In this document: positions 54,639-63,516 of the stretch, one piece after another
How positions within the stretch are numbered: position 1 is the stretch's first letter
How the letters are laid out: each line of letters starts with the position of its first letter
Origin: Litoreibacter janthinus
Lineage (GTDB): Bacteria > Pseudomonadota > Alphaproteobacteria > Rhodobacterales > Rhodobacteraceae
Assembly (NCBI RefSeq): GCF_900111945.1
Contig: NZ_FOYO01000001.1
Coordinates: forward strand, 2,611,751 to 2,675,750
Direction: 5' to 3'
DNA length: 64,000 bases
Notes under the pieces: generated by a model
Told to the model about the DNA's origin: nothing
The model's database searches: none
Seen by the model: the letters and a program-made list of their open reading frames with translations, nothing else
Made by a program: the position numbers and the translations under genes

Positions 54639-55829
54639 ATGACCCTGCCCGTTATTCCGCTTTCCACTGTGCGCCACCATCATCTGGCGCGGCATAGGCT
54701 ATGTGAAGCGCCGACCGGACTTGGGAAAGCCGGTGATTTGCACCAGATGCTGCAAGACCTGACTTTCGTGCAACTTGATAGCATCAACACCGTCGCGCGC
54801 GCCCACCATATGATCCTGCACGCCCGCCGGACCAATTATCGCCCCAAAGCGCTCGACAAGCTATTGGCAGACCGCCTCGTCTTCGAGCACTGGACCCATG
54901 ATGCCTCAGTGATTGATATGGATAATTTTGGTCATTGGCGGCTGAAATTCGCGCGTGATGCGGCCAATCTGCGGGTGCGCTACAAGAATTGGCACCGCGA
55001 CGGGTTCGAAGAAAGATTTGCGACAGTCCTCAAACGCATTTCCGATTATGGTCCCTGCTGTTCCGCTGATGTGGGCGAAGATGAAAAAAAGGGCTCTGGC
55101 GGCTGGTGGGATTGGCATCCGTCAAAAACCGCGCTGGAATATCTGTGGCGCGCGGGTGAGCTTTCCGTCACCCGCCGCGAGGGCTTTCGCAAGTTCTACG
55201 ACCTGACAGAACGGGTTATTCCCCCCGAGCATCTCAACCAAAGGTTCACTCCCGAAGAGACGATCGACCACGCCTGCACCACGGCGATGGACTGTTTGGG
55301 CTTTGCCACCTCGGGCGAACTGGCCGCCTTTTGGGATATCATCACCCCAGCCGAGGCGCGGGACTGGTGTGCCGCCCAACTCGCAGCGGGCGACCTGATC
55401 GAGGTGATGTTGGACACCGCCCAAGGCAAACCCCGCCGCTCCTTCGCGCGGCCGGACGTGCTGGATGTGCCACTGATGGAGCCGACCAAGCGCGTGCGCA
55501 TTCTCTCCCCGTTCGATCCTGCGTTACGGGATCGCAAACGGACCGAACGCCTGTTCGGCTTCCACTACCGGATCGAGGTTTTTGTTCCGGAGGCCAAGAG
55601 GCAATACGGCTACTACGTGTTCCCGGTGATGGAAGGCGACCGCATGATCGGACGCATTGATATGAAGGCCAACCGAGCGCAAGATGTGATGTCCGTGCGC
55701 GCTTTTTGGCCCGAACGTGGCGTGCGCATGGGCAGCGGTCGCATCAAAGCGCTGGAAACTGCGATCGCCCGCAGCGCAGCCCTTGCAGGCACCACCAACC
55801 TGGAGTTCGCAAAAGGTTGGCTGCGGTAA
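54639..55829 (+). CDS. YcaQ-family (HTH_42) winged-helix DNA glycosylase-like protein
   Basis: A 396-aa protein of the winged-helix AlkZ/AlkX (YcaQ) family. The QxD catalytic motif of the YcaQ branch is visible as Q45-L46-D47 in LTFVQLDSINTVARAHHMIL; family members with it open interstrand crosslinks and remove bulky alkyl-purines. Further signatures are FEHWTHDASVIDM, WWDWHPSKTALEYLWRAGEL and LSPFDPALRDRKRTERLFGFHYRIEVFVP. ATG 54639 fits the family start; 30 in-frame residues upstream do not. Divergent from the monooxygenase with a 117-bp gap. Confidence 0.87.
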   Translation: MTLPVIPLSTVRHHHLARHRLCEAPTGLGKAGDLHQMLQDLTFVQLDSINTVARAHHMILHARRTNYRPKALDKLLADRLVFEHWTHDASVIDMDNFGHWRLKFARDAANLRVRYKNWHRDGFEERFATVLKRISDYGPCCSADVGEDEKKGSGGWWDWHPSKTALEYLWRAGELSVTRREGFRKFYDLTERVIPPEHLNQRFTPEETIDHACTTAMDCLGFATSGELAAFWDIITPAEARDWCAAQLAAGDLIEVMLDTAQGKPRRSFARPDVLDVPLMEPTKRVRILSPFDPALRDRKRTERLFGFHYRIEVFVPEAKRQYGYYVFPVMEGDRMIGRIDMKANRAQDVMSVRAFWPERGVRMGSGRIKALETAIARSAALAGTTNLEFAKGWLR

Positions 55830-55886
55830 AAGGTTGATTTCTTTGCGCTTTACGGCGATGAACATCTGACTGCATTTGGAGGCCCC

Positions 55887-56531
55887 ATGACCGAGACCCA
55901 ACTGCGTGAGCAGATTTGCCTGCTGGCGAAATCCATGTTTGATCGCGGCCTCACTGGAGGCTCGACTGGTAACATCTCGGCCCGCACCGAGGATGGTGGT
56001 TTGCTTGTGTCGCCCACCGGCACATCGTTCGGGCGTCTGGACCCTGCCCGTCTGTCCCGCTTTGATCCAAGCGGCCAGTTAGTGGACGGCGACCCGCCAA
56101 CCAAGGAAATGCCCCTCCACGCTGCCTTTTACGACACACGTTCGAGCGCGGGGGCCGTTGTCCACCTTCATGCCTGCCACTCTGTTGCGTGGTCGATGAT
56201 GCCCGATGCGGACGAGGATAATTTCCTGCCGCCGCTCACCCCCTATGCGATCATGAAGCTGGGCAAGGTCAAACTGCTGCCCTTCTTCATGCCCGGCGAT
56301 CCTGCGATGGGTGAAGCCGTGCGCGGGCTAGAAGGTAAACGGACCGCGGTAATGCTTGCCAATCACGGGCCCGTGGTGGCTGGCAAGGATGTCGAAGCCG
56401 CCTGCAATGCGATTGAAGAGCTGGAAGACACCGCCCGCCTCGCCCTGCTGATGCGCGGATACAACCCGCGGATGCTCAGTGCAAAACAGGTCCAAAACCT
56501 CGTAACCAAATTCGATGTGGAGTGGGAATAA
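55887..56531 (+). CDS. otnC: Class II aldolase/adducin-family 3-oxo-tetronate 4-phosphate decarboxylase-like
   Basis: A 214-aa class II aldolase. GLTGGSTGNISARTEDG is the phosphate loop, MPLHAAFYDTRSSAGAVVHLHACHSVAWS carries the zinc histidines, and MLANHGPVVAGKDVEAA the third histidine. The close pairing with a hydroxypyruvate-isomerase-like gene (TAATG overlap) points to the OtnC/LtnD role in four-carbon acid sugar (tetronate) use. The matching kinase (otnK) and dehydrogenase are not in the window. Fuculose-phosphate-type aldolases are an alternative. Confidence 0.82.
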   Translation: MTETQLREQICLLAKSMFDRGLTGGSTGNISARTEDGGLLVSPTGTSFGRLDPARLSRFDPSGQLVDGDPPTKEMPLHAAFYDTRSSAGAVVHLHACHSVAWSMMPDADEDNFLPPLTPYAIMKLGKVKLLPFFMPGDPAMGEAVRGLEGKRTAVMLANHGPVVAGKDVEAACNAIEELEDTARLALLMRGYNPRMLSAKQVQNLVTKFDVEWE

Positions 56532-57298
56532 TGGTGAAGTTTTCAGCCAATCTGGGCTTTCTATGGAACGACCTGCCCTTACCCGATGCGATCCACAATG
56601 CCAAAGAGGCAGGCTTTGTCGCTGTGGAGCTGCACTGGCCTTACGCCACGCCTTCCGCCGAGGTCAAAGCTGCTTTGGACGAAACCGGCTTGCCGTGTCT
56701 GGGCCTGAACACACAGCGCGGTGACGTTGCCGCCGGAGACAACGGCTGCGCCGCCATTCCCGGACGCGAGTCCGAAGCGCGAGGTTACATTGACGAGGCG
56801 TTGGCCTACGCCCGCGAGATCGGGGCTATGAATGTCCATGTCATGGCGGGCTTTACCGACCAAAGCGCTGCGACTAAGGCCACCTTCGCCCAGAATTTGC
56901 GCTATGCCTGCGCCCAAGCCGCCCTGACGCAACGCACGATCTTGATCGAGCCGTTGAACCACCGCGATGCAAATGGCTATCACATCGGCACCGTCCCGCA
57001 GGCGCAGGAGGCGCTAGCAGACGTCGATCTGCCAAATCTGAAAATCATGTTTGACTGCTATCACCTGCAAATCATGCAGGGCGATCTTCTGAACCTTTTC
57101 AAAGGGTGTCAGAAGCAGGTCGGCCACGTGCAATTCGCCGCCGTGCCTGATCGTGGTGAGCCCGACACGGGCGAGGTGAATTTCCCGAGGCTTCTGCCTG
57201 AACTGGCGAAGCTGGGATGGGCCACCCCATTCGGCGCAGAATACAAGCCGCGTGGCGCTGTAGAATCTGGTCTTAGCTGGATGAATTCATACAGTTAG
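56531..57298 (+). CDS. otnI: 2-oxo-tetronate / hydroxypyruvate isomerase
   Basis: A 255-aa xylose-isomerase-like TIM barrel of the Hyi/OtnI family. FSANLGFLWNDLPLPDAI begins it, with ILIEPLNHRDANGYHI, KIMFDCYHLQIMQGD and QFAAVPDRGEPDTGEVNF supplying the metal-binding glutamate, aspartate and histidine residues of the family. Start ATG 56531 shares a base with the otnC stop. It ends convergently with the MmgE/PrpD gene, the two stops overlapping by four bases. OtnI versus hydroxypyruvate isomerase rests on the otnC neighbour. Confidence 0.85.
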   Translation: MVKFSANLGFLWNDLPLPDAIHNAKEAGFVAVELHWPYATPSAEVKAALDETGLPCLGLNTQRGDVAAGDNGCAAIPGRESEARGYIDEALAYAREIGAMNVHVMAGFTDQSAATKATFAQNLRYACAQAALTQRTILIEPLNHRDANGYHIGTVPQAQEALADVDLPNLKIMFDCYHLQIMQGDLLNLFKGCQKQVGHVQFAAVPDRGEPDTGEVNFPRLLPELAKLGWATPFGAEYKPRGAVESGLSWMNSYS

Positions 57299-58677
57299 GG
57301 CGCGATCTTCATCTCTGCTACAAGCTTCACCAAAGCTTTGAAGTCCGCGTCTTGGCTGTCCAAACTCATCACCGCGCGCTCTAATTCTTCCACTTGTGCA
57401 ACGCTCAGGACGCTGCCCGCAAAGCGTCTGAATTTTGCAACGATCTCGGCTTCGGTGGGCTGTGGGTCAGGCCCGCCCGATGCCTCCACGACGCCGCTGT
57501 CGAAACGACGTCCATCGGTCAACGTCACCCGCACGGAGGCTTGCCGCCGCGCCGGATAGTCAGCTTCCAATGCGGGATCGACATGGGCGGTGGTCAGATG
57601 TGTGAGCCGGATCAGCTCTTTATCCTCGAAAGCTTCGGGCATCACCTCATCCACCCCGACCACGCCGCACGCAAAGGCGCAGGCCACGGGCCAAGCCAAC
57701 GAATACTGCGCCTTGGGCGCGGTGTCAGGCACGCTCATGCTCAGGTCAGCGCTGTATTTGAAGGTATGAACCTCGACCGCCGCAATGTCTTTGGCATCAA
57801 TTTCGTGGGCCACCTTAAGTCCCAAGGCGGCATCAATGGGCGCATGAGCCCACCGACAGATCGGATAGGGTTTCACATATTGTTGGCAGGTCAGCCATGA
57901 CTTTCCCAGATCGGCCCAGTATCCTGCTGCGTCGTCAAACTCGATCGTTGCAGCGGGCGCTCCGGTAAAGCCATCCTCTGCGATAAGCAGCGCATAGAGC
58001 CCCACCGGCGCACCGAAACCGGTTCCGTCATGCAACATCGTCGGATTGGCGATCTCGCGCATCATCTGGCTGCGCGGGGCGTGATATTCCGCAATACCAA
58101 GCGCGTGCCGGAAGACGTCGTCCGATACCCCGCGCAACCGAGCGCCCATCACGACACAGCCAAGGGCATTCCACGCGCCCGATGTGTGATAGTCCGGCAC
58201 CGTCCCGTGTAAGGCAGCAGCGGCGCGATAAGCGGTCTCGTAACCCGCGATCATCAGCACAAGAGCCTCGCGGCCAGACAGCGCTTTTGCATCCTCTGCC
58301 AACGCGAGCAGCGCAGGCAACAGCGCCGCCCCTGCGTGGCCCTTGGATGGCTGCCAGCCGTCATGTGCATCAAGGTTGTCTAACTGCGTCGCCATCGCAA
58401 ACGCCGCCCCGGGCAAGGACGCCACGCGACCGTCAAATGCCAGCCGCGCTTTCGGGGCGTCTGGCCCAGCGGCCCAGTGGCGGACGGCGTGATCACGTGC
58501 GATGCGCCCTGCCTCTAAGCGGTGCGCTGCGGCCAGAACGCCAAGCAGGTCCAGAACCAGCAACTTGGCTGTGCTCATGACCTCTACCGGTAGTGCATCC
58601 GCATCCAGCCCGTGCAGCCATTTGCTCAGATCATCAAAAATCGGTTTGGGGCCGGCGAGCACTTCCATTTCGGTCAT
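57295..58677 (-). CDS. MmgE/PrpD-family protein
   Basis: A 460-aa MmgE/PrpD protein (2-methylcitrate dehydratase, cis-aconitate decarboxylase group). DLLGVLAAAHRLEAGRIARDH, DNLDAHDGWQPSKGHAGAALLPALLALAE, ALGIAEYHAPRSQMMREI and KPYPICRWAHAPIDAALGL are family signatures in the usual order. No prpB/prpC genes are adjacent, so methylcitrate is not implied. I chose ATG 58677 over an upstream start at 58740 because AGGGA precedes it and the extra residues look non-native. It lies 107 bases after the FMO-to-SDR operon in the same direction. Confidence 0.85.
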   Translation of the reverse strand: MTEMEVLAGPKPIFDDLSKWLHGLDADALPVEVMSTAKLLVLDLLGVLAAAHRLEAGRIARDHAVRHWAAGPDAPKARLAFDGRVASLPGAAFAMATQLDNLDAHDGWQPSKGHAGAALLPALLALAEDAKALSGREALVLMIAGYETAYRAAAALHGTVPDYHTSGAWNALGCVVMGARLRGVSDDVFRHALGIAEYHAPRSQMMREIANPTMLHDGTGFGAPVGLYALLIAEDGFTGAPAATIEFDDAAGYWADLGKSWLTCQQYVKPYPICRWAHAPIDAALGLKVAHEIDAKDIAAVEVHTFKYSADLSMSVPDTAPKAQYSLAWPVACAFACGVVGVDEVMPEAFEDKELIRLTHLTTAHVDPALEADYPARRQASVRVTLTDGRRFDSGVVEASGGPDPQPTEAEIVAKFRRFAGSVLSVAQVEELERAVMSLDSQDADFKALVKLVAEMKIAP

Positions 58678-58783
58678 AAGAGATTTCCCTGTCGCAAAGA
58701 CCATCCTTCGCCACGCTAGCGCGGTTGCAGTGTCATGCAAGCCGGGATTGCGGCCAACCCTCGGTCAATGGGAGCAAAAAGCG

Positions 58784-59548
58784 CTAGTCCGAAATCTTCC
58801 GTTCCATGACCCGCTGATACAGCCTTGGCACCAAGCCGTTCAGCCACCACGCCATCCAAGCCACCCGTCCCACGGGAATCATATCCGCCCCTTTGGACAC
58901 ACCACGCAAGATGACGGCACTGGCTTGCTCCGGTGTCATGATATCAACCGCATCCGAGGCCGCGCCGGGCCGCGACAGCCCATTCCCCTGATCATCGGGC
59001 CGACCGATATTTGTGCCCACAAAGGACGGCGCCGCGATTTGAACCCGCACGCCATAGGGGCGTTCTTCCGAGCGAAGGGATTTAAAGAACCCCTCCAGAG
59101 CATGTTTGCTAGCGGCATAGGCCGTCCGGCGCGTCAGCGGCGCAAAGCCCGCAACCGAAGACACTGCCAGATGGGTGCCCTTGGATTTGCGGACCGCCTC
59201 CAAGAACAACGCGGCACAGGACACCGCGGCGAAATAATTCACCTCGAACAACTTGCGATGGGCCGCCATTTCTTGCTGGTCGAACGCACCAATCAGGGTC
59301 AGACCCGCATTGTAAATCACCAGATCGATGCTGGGCCGCGCCTTGAGGATCGAACCAACGGCCTCGCACAAGTCTTCCTCGCGGCACAGGTCGCTCGCTA
59401 GCGCGGTCACGCCGTTTTGGGCGGCAATTCGGTCAAGCTCGGGACCTGGAAGGTCTAGCACCACCACATGCCAGCCCGCGCGCAAAAGATCATGGGTCAA
59501 CGCCTGTCCCAGCCCGCCGGCACCGCCTGTAATTACGGCCGTTTTCAA
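58784..59548 (-). CDS. Short-chain dehydrogenase/reductase
   Basis: A 254-aa classical SDR. TAVITGGAGGLGQALTHDLL is the NAD(P) glycine motif, IYNAGLTLIGAFD the NAG motif, and SSVAGFAPLTRRTAYAASKHALEGF holds the catalytic Ser, Tyr and Lys. The likely start is TTG 59548, which overlaps the epimerase stop as TTGA and gives the normal KTAVITGG start; a TTG at 59569 would add seven residues (EKGGGPL). The C-terminus has a hydrophobic WMAWWLNGLVPRLYQ segment that may associate with membrane. Last gene of the FMO operon. Confidence 0.85.
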   Translation of the reverse strand: MKTAVITGGAGGLGQALTHDLLRAGWHVVVLDLPGPELDRIAAQNGVTALASDLCREEDLCEAVGSILKARPSIDLVIYNAGLTLIGAFDQQEMAAHRKLFEVNYFAAVSCAALFLEAVRKSKGTHLAVSSVAGFAPLTRRTAYAASKHALEGFFKSLRSEERPYGVRVQIAAPSFVGTNIGRPDDQGNGLSRPGAASDAVDIMTPEQASAVILRGVSKGADMIPVGRVAWMAWWLNGLVPRLYQRVMERKISD

Positions 59549-60480
59549 AGGCCCGCCGCCCTTTTCCAAAGCTCGAAAACCTCGGCGCTTGTCAACTCCG
59601 GCGTATATCCGAAATCCTGCTTCAAGGCGGTGTTGTCCAGCACAGGGCGATATTTCAGGAACCGCACCTGCTCCGGCCCGTACCGTGCCAGGCCGAGCGG
59701 TTTGGCCACCCGCAATGCGGCTTCAATCAACCACGCGGGCAGTTGGCGCAGCGGCTTGCCCATTGCTTTGGCCAAATCCGGCAGACCCAACGCGCCATCG
59801 CCAGCAACGTTAAAAATGCCTGCAGGCCCGTTTGTGGCCGCGCGGAGCAAAATTCGGGCAAGGTCTTTGGTCCAGATAAATACAAACGGGCTTTCATAGC
59901 CCCTTAGCATCAGCAGCTTTGGGCTGCGGAACAATGCCGTGATCTGGTTCTCAACCCCTGCCCCCAGCACTGTGCCAACACGCAAGATCACCTGCTGCAA
60001 CTCAGGATGATCGCGTCGCGCCTCGGCCAGCATCTCTTCGACCAAGCGCTTGTGGTGCGAATAGGGAAACGCCTCATTGCCGCGGATCGGGTCCGTTTCG
60101 GTCAGCGGCACCGCATTGTCCGCATGATAGCCATAGGCGGCCCCCGATGACGTAACCACGATGCGCCCCACCCCGTGCGTCACACAGGCCCCAATGACGG
60201 CACGGCTGCCATTCACGTCAACGTCATACTCGAACTCGCGCGTGGAGTTTTTCGGCGGCGACACGATGGAGGCGAGATGGACAACTGTATCTGGCTTCAC
60301 CGCCCCGATCACATGGTCCGGCGCGTCGGTGGTGACATCCAGCACCTCGAACCGCACCCCGTCGGGCAAGGTCGGGCGACGCAAGTCAGTGGCGATCACC
60401 TCATGCCCTGTGCCTGCCAGTTCCTGCATCAGCGCCTGCCCAACAGCGCCCGCAGCTCCGGTGATTAGAATCCGCGTCAT
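59545..60480 (-). CDS. NAD-dependent epimerase/dehydratase (extended SDR)
   Basis: A 311-aa extended SDR. The start TRILITGAAGAVGQALM is the NAD motif, HLASIVSPP and VVTSSGAAYGY carry the substrate serine, and YSHHKRLVEEML holds the YxxxK catalytic pair (Y-S-H-H-K). The C-terminal part (GPAGIFNVAGDGALGLPDLA) is the substrate domain. It resembles 3-beta-hydroxysteroid dehydrogenase-like and sugar epimerase branches; the operon with an FMO, a bile-acid-symporter-type carrier and another SDR favours a non-sugar substrate. It overlaps both neighbours by four bases. Confidence 0.82.
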   Translation of the reverse strand: MTRILITGAAGAVGQALMQELAGTGHEVIATDLRRPTLPDGVRFEVLDVTTDAPDHVIGAVKPDTVVHLASIVSPPKNSTREFEYDVDVNGSRAVIGACVTHGVGRIVVTSSGAAYGYHADNAVPLTETDPIRGNEAFPYSHHKRLVEEMLAEARRDHPELQQVILRVGTVLGAGVENQITALFRSPKLLMLRGYESPFVFIWTKDLARILLRAATNGPAGIFNVAGDGALGLPDLAKAMGKPLRQLPAWLIEAALRVAKPLGLARYGPEQVRFLKYRPVLDNTALKQDFGYTPELTSAEVFELWKRAAGL

Positions 60481-61382
60481 CGCGCCGCCTCGGTCCGGTT
60501 AAACAATGCCGCCAGTGCGATGCCAGAAATCGCGTGCCAGATTCCCCAGAACGCGGCTACGACCGCCATCCCACCAAGCCCGCCGAAAAAGCCGAAGATC
60601 AGCACCAAGCCAAGGCCGGAATTCTGAATGCCTGTCTCGATGGTAATCGCGCGACGGTCATAGGGGCTGAGGCCTGCCAGCGTTGCGGCTATGAACCCAC
60701 CCGACAGCGCCAACGCATTGTGCAGGACGACTAGCCCTGCCACCATCCACGCATACTGCAAAAAGAACGCCCAGTTTGCCGCCAAGGCCAGAATGACAAA
60801 GGCCACGAAAATCCCCAGCGACACATGCTGCAACGGCTTGCGCAAACGCGCCGCAAGCTCGGGTCTGGCGTTGTTGAGCCAGATGCCAAGCACCAAGGGC
60901 AAGAACAGCATCAGCGTTACGGTGATCGCGATCTGGATCGGGTCGATTGCCGTCGCTTTCAAAATCTCGCGCGTCGGGCCGTAGAGCCCGCCCCAAAACG
61001 CGATGTTGAGAGGTGTAAGCAGCACCGCACCCACTGTTGCGAACGCTGTCATCGACACCGACAACGCGGAGTTCCCCCCCGCACGGTGCGTGATGAAATT
61101 GGAAATGTTTCCACCCGGACACGCCGCCACGAGGATCAACCCCAACGCGATGGAGGGCCGTGGATTCAACGCTAGCACCATAAGAAATGTCAGCGCAGGC
61201 AACACCAGAAATTGCGAGAACAAGCCGGTGATCAAGGCCTTGGGCGAGCTTGCGACACGACGGAAATCGTCCGGCTTCAAATCCAGCGCAACCGAGAACA
61301 TCACCACCGCCAGAATGGCATTCAGAAGCATGAGGCTTCCGGGGCTGAAATTCAGCAAGATGCCGTCTACGTCGCCCATCAC
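60477..61382 (-). CDS. Bile acid:sodium symporter (BASS) family transporter
   Basis: A ~300-aa membrane protein with nine to ten hydrophobic segments. The BASS signature is seen in VAACPGGNISNFITHRAGGNSALSVSMTA, and the second crossover helix in AITIETGIQNSGLGLVLIFGFFGG. Start is GTG 61382 or ATG 61379, both overlapping the FMO stop. It probably imports an organic anion that the operon enzymes degrade; BASS carriers also move pantoate, pyruvate or sulfur compounds. Confidence 0.88.
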   Translation of the reverse strand: MMGDVDGILLNFSPGSLMLLNAILAVVMFSVALDLKPDDFRRVASSPKALITGLFSQFLVLPALTFLMVLALNPRPSIALGLILVAACPGGNISNFITHRAGGNSALSVSMTAFATVGAVLLTPLNIAFWGGLYGPTREILKATAIDPIQIAITVTLMLFLPLVLGIWLNNARPELAARLRKPLQHVSLGIFVAFVILALAANWAFFLQYAWMVAGLVVLHNALALSGGFIAATLAGLSPYDRRAITIETGIQNSGLGLVLIFGFFGGLGGMAVVAAFWGIWHAISGIALAALFNRTEAAR

Positions 61383-62719
61383 GCCCCCGCTTTCAGCGTT
61401 CTGATCTGCTTTGTCACCGCGTTCCGGTAGGTGTTTTTATCAACGTAATAAGCCATGCGCGGCAGGTCGATATAATTCATCCCACCAGTCGCACGCTCAA
61501 ACCCCTCAGCCTTTTCGGCCTGAAGCGCCTTGGCGGCGGCAGTCCCCTTACCCAAGCCTGCAATATAGCGCGCGACCATTTCGGCTTGCTCATGCCGCCC
61601 TTGCCAACCAAGGCCTGACGCTTCGACCATACCCAGCACGAACAGATCATCCCGTGTGGGATGCATGGCATTCAGATACAGATGCGGGGCAGAGCCCTGC
61701 CAGTTGAGCAGGGCATCATCGATAAACGGATAGTGCAACTTGTAGCCTGTCGCCGCGAGGATCATGTCGTACTCACCCTGCGTGCCATCCTTAAAATGAA
61801 CGGTCTTCCCGTCCAGCCGCTCAATGTCGGCGCGGATCTTGATATCCCCGTGCCCTGCGTGGAACAGGATAAGCGAATTCACCACTGGGTGGCTTTCGTA
61901 GAGCGCATAATCCGGTTTCGGGAACCCGTATTTCTGAGGGTCGCCGACGAACCACTTCAGAATGGTCCCGTCAACTTTGCGCTTGAGCCACATCGGCAGC
62001 TTGATCGCCCCGCCCATCGTGTCCGCAGGTTTGCCAAACACATATTTGGGGACAAAATAATAGCCGCGCCGCATCGACAATTCGCACGACACTCCGTGGT
62101 GAATGGCATCCACCGCAATGTCGCAGCCAGAGTTGCCCGCCCCCACAATCAGCACGCGCTTTCGTTCGAACTGCTTGGGGGAACGATAGGCGCTGGAATG
62201 AATCAACTCGCCATCAAATGCGCCATTGAAGTCTGGCATATTGGGTTCTGACAAAGTGCCGTTGGCGATCAAAACCCCCGCAAAGACGGCAGATTGCGTT
62301 GCACCATCACAGTCCCAAGTGACGCGCCAGCCGTCACCGCTATCCCCAAGCGGCTCAGCGGACAGGATTTTTGCGCCAAAGGTATAGTGCTCATAAAGGC
62401 CAAATTCCTTTGCGAACCCTCGAAAGTAATCGCGTAATTCGCGGTGCGACGGGTATTCGGCGACACTGTCATCCATCGGATAATCGGCGAATTCTGTCAT
62501 GGTTTTGGACGAGATCAGGTGCGCGGTGTCATACATTGTGGACAGCGGCGCATCTATATCCCACAGCCCACCCACATCGCTGTGTAGCTCGAACCCGTGA
62601 AACGCGATGCCTTGCTCTGCAAGGTTCTTTGCCATCGCTAGGCCCATCGGGCCCGCTCCGATCAGCGCATAGGAATTTTCTGTCCCCGTCAGCACTGCCG
62701 GGACCTTCGCCTGTGTCAT
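61379..62719 (-). CDS. Flavin-containing monooxygenase (FMO-type class B)
   Basis: A 446-aa class B flavin monooxygenase. YALIGAGPMGLAMAKNL binds FAD, VLIVGAGNSGCDIAVDA binds NADPH, and FDGELIHSSAY is the FxGxxxHxxx(Y/F) fingerprint between them. The Tyr in place of Trp-Pro points to the FMO branch rather than classic Baeyer-Villiger enzymes, though FMO-type members can also do such oxidations. DMILAATGYKLHYPF is the ATG-containing motif. First gene of a four-gene overlapped operon and divergent from a TetR regulator. Confidence 0.88.
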   Translation of the reverse strand: MTQAKVPAVLTGTENSYALIGAGPMGLAMAKNLAEQGIAFHGFELHSDVGGLWDIDAPLSTMYDTAHLISSKTMTEFADYPMDDSVAEYPSHRELRDYFRGFAKEFGLYEHYTFGAKILSAEPLGDSGDGWRVTWDCDGATQSAVFAGVLIANGTLSEPNMPDFNGAFDGELIHSSAYRSPKQFERKRVLIVGAGNSGCDIAVDAIHHGVSCELSMRRGYYFVPKYVFGKPADTMGGAIKLPMWLKRKVDGTILKWFVGDPQKYGFPKPDYALYESHPVVNSLILFHAGHGDIKIRADIERLDGKTVHFKDGTQGEYDMILAATGYKLHYPFIDDALLNWQGSAPHLYLNAMHPTRDDLFVLGMVEASGLGWQGRHEQAEMVARYIAGLGKGTAAAKALQAEKAEGFERATGGMNYIDLPRMAYYVDKNTYRNAVTKQIRTLKAGA

Positions 62720-62747
62720 GGAAATGTCTCCTCCGTCGCAAATTAAA

Positions 62748-62763
62748 TTGAACGATCGTTCAA
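62748..62763. promoter_or_regulatory. TetR-type operator between FMO operon and tetR gene
   Basis: Perfect 16-bp palindrome TTGAACGATCGTTCAA located 29 bases before the FMO start and 34 before the TetR start. The GAACGATCGTTC core is typical of TetR/AcrR-family operators. Confidence 0.75.
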
Positions 62764-62796
62764 ACTAAGGCAAGATGTATTTTGAAAGGACGTGAA

Positions 62797-63468
62797 GTGA
62801 ATGAATTAGAAAGAAAAAGAGCGCCGTCCAAACGGTCCTTGGCCACCCGTCAGCGGATATTCGACGCCGCCGAGCAGTTGTTTGCAGAGCGGGGATTCGA
62901 GGGCGCATCGATCCGCGATATTGCGAAAGCAGCCGATGTGCAGACCGCTCTGGTGAACCACCACGGCGGCCCGAAGGAAGTGTTTTTCGAGGCCATTGTC
63001 GCCCGCCGCGCCCAACCATTGGCCGTGTTGAGACAAGAGCAACTCACTCTGATTGCACCGACCTTATCGACCGTCTCTGATGACGCTGCCTTGAGCGCCA
63101 TTCTAACTGCATTTATCGGGCCGTTCTTGCATCTTGCTGAGGATGATCTGGGCTGGCGGGCCTATGCACGGCTTGTGGCGCAAATCTCCTCCGATGTGCG
63201 ATGGTCGGATTTGGCCGCGACCTATTTCGATCCTACGGCGCAGCATTTCTTGGTAGCGCTACAATCCCGTTTTCCGGATGCGCAGCCCTTGGCCATTTCT
63301 CAGGGATTTGTCTACACGGTCTCCTCGATGCTGGCCCTGTCAACGTCGCGCTGGCGCATCGCCGCGCTTGCAGGGCAACCCGCACAAGGCGGCGCGCACG
63401 TTGGGCTAGACGGCTTAGTCACATACGCAGCCGCGGGCTACATGGCTCTCTTGTCGAACGCCAGCTAA
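62797..63468 (+). CDS. TetR/AcrR-family transcriptional regulator
   Basis: A 223-aa regulator. The HTH is at ~20-60 of the protein: TRQRIFDAAEQLFAERGFEGASIRDIAKAADVQ, followed by VNHHGGPKEVFFEAI in the place of the usual YYHFGSKE. The C-terminal half is the helical ligand domain. I favour GTG 62797 with AAAGGA six bases ahead; a TTG at 62782 is an alternative. It is divergent from the FMO operon with a perfect palindrome between, so it probably represses both. Confidence 0.85.
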   Translation: MNELERKRAPSKRSLATRQRIFDAAEQLFAERGFEGASIRDIAKAADVQTALVNHHGGPKEVFFEAIVARRAQPLAVLRQEQLTLIAPTLSTVSDDAALSAILTAFIGPFLHLAEDDLGWRAYARLVAQISSDVRWSDLAATYFDPTAQHFLVALQSRFPDAQPLAISQGFVYTVSSMLALSTSRWRIAALAGQPAQGGAHVGLDGLVTYAAAGYMALLSNAS

Positions 63469-63470
63469 GG

Positions 63471-63512
63471 CGCGTCGTATGTTGGTCGCACTTTAATGGC
63501 TGCAACGACGCG
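63471..63512. terminator. Weak hairpin between convergent tetR and YdeI-type genes
   Basis: CGCGTCGT (63471-63478) can pair with ACGACGCG (63505-63512) across a 26-base loop. It spans the 48-bp convergent gap. The long loop and lack of a T run make it doubtful. Confidence 0.3.
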
Positions 63513-63516
63513 ACCC

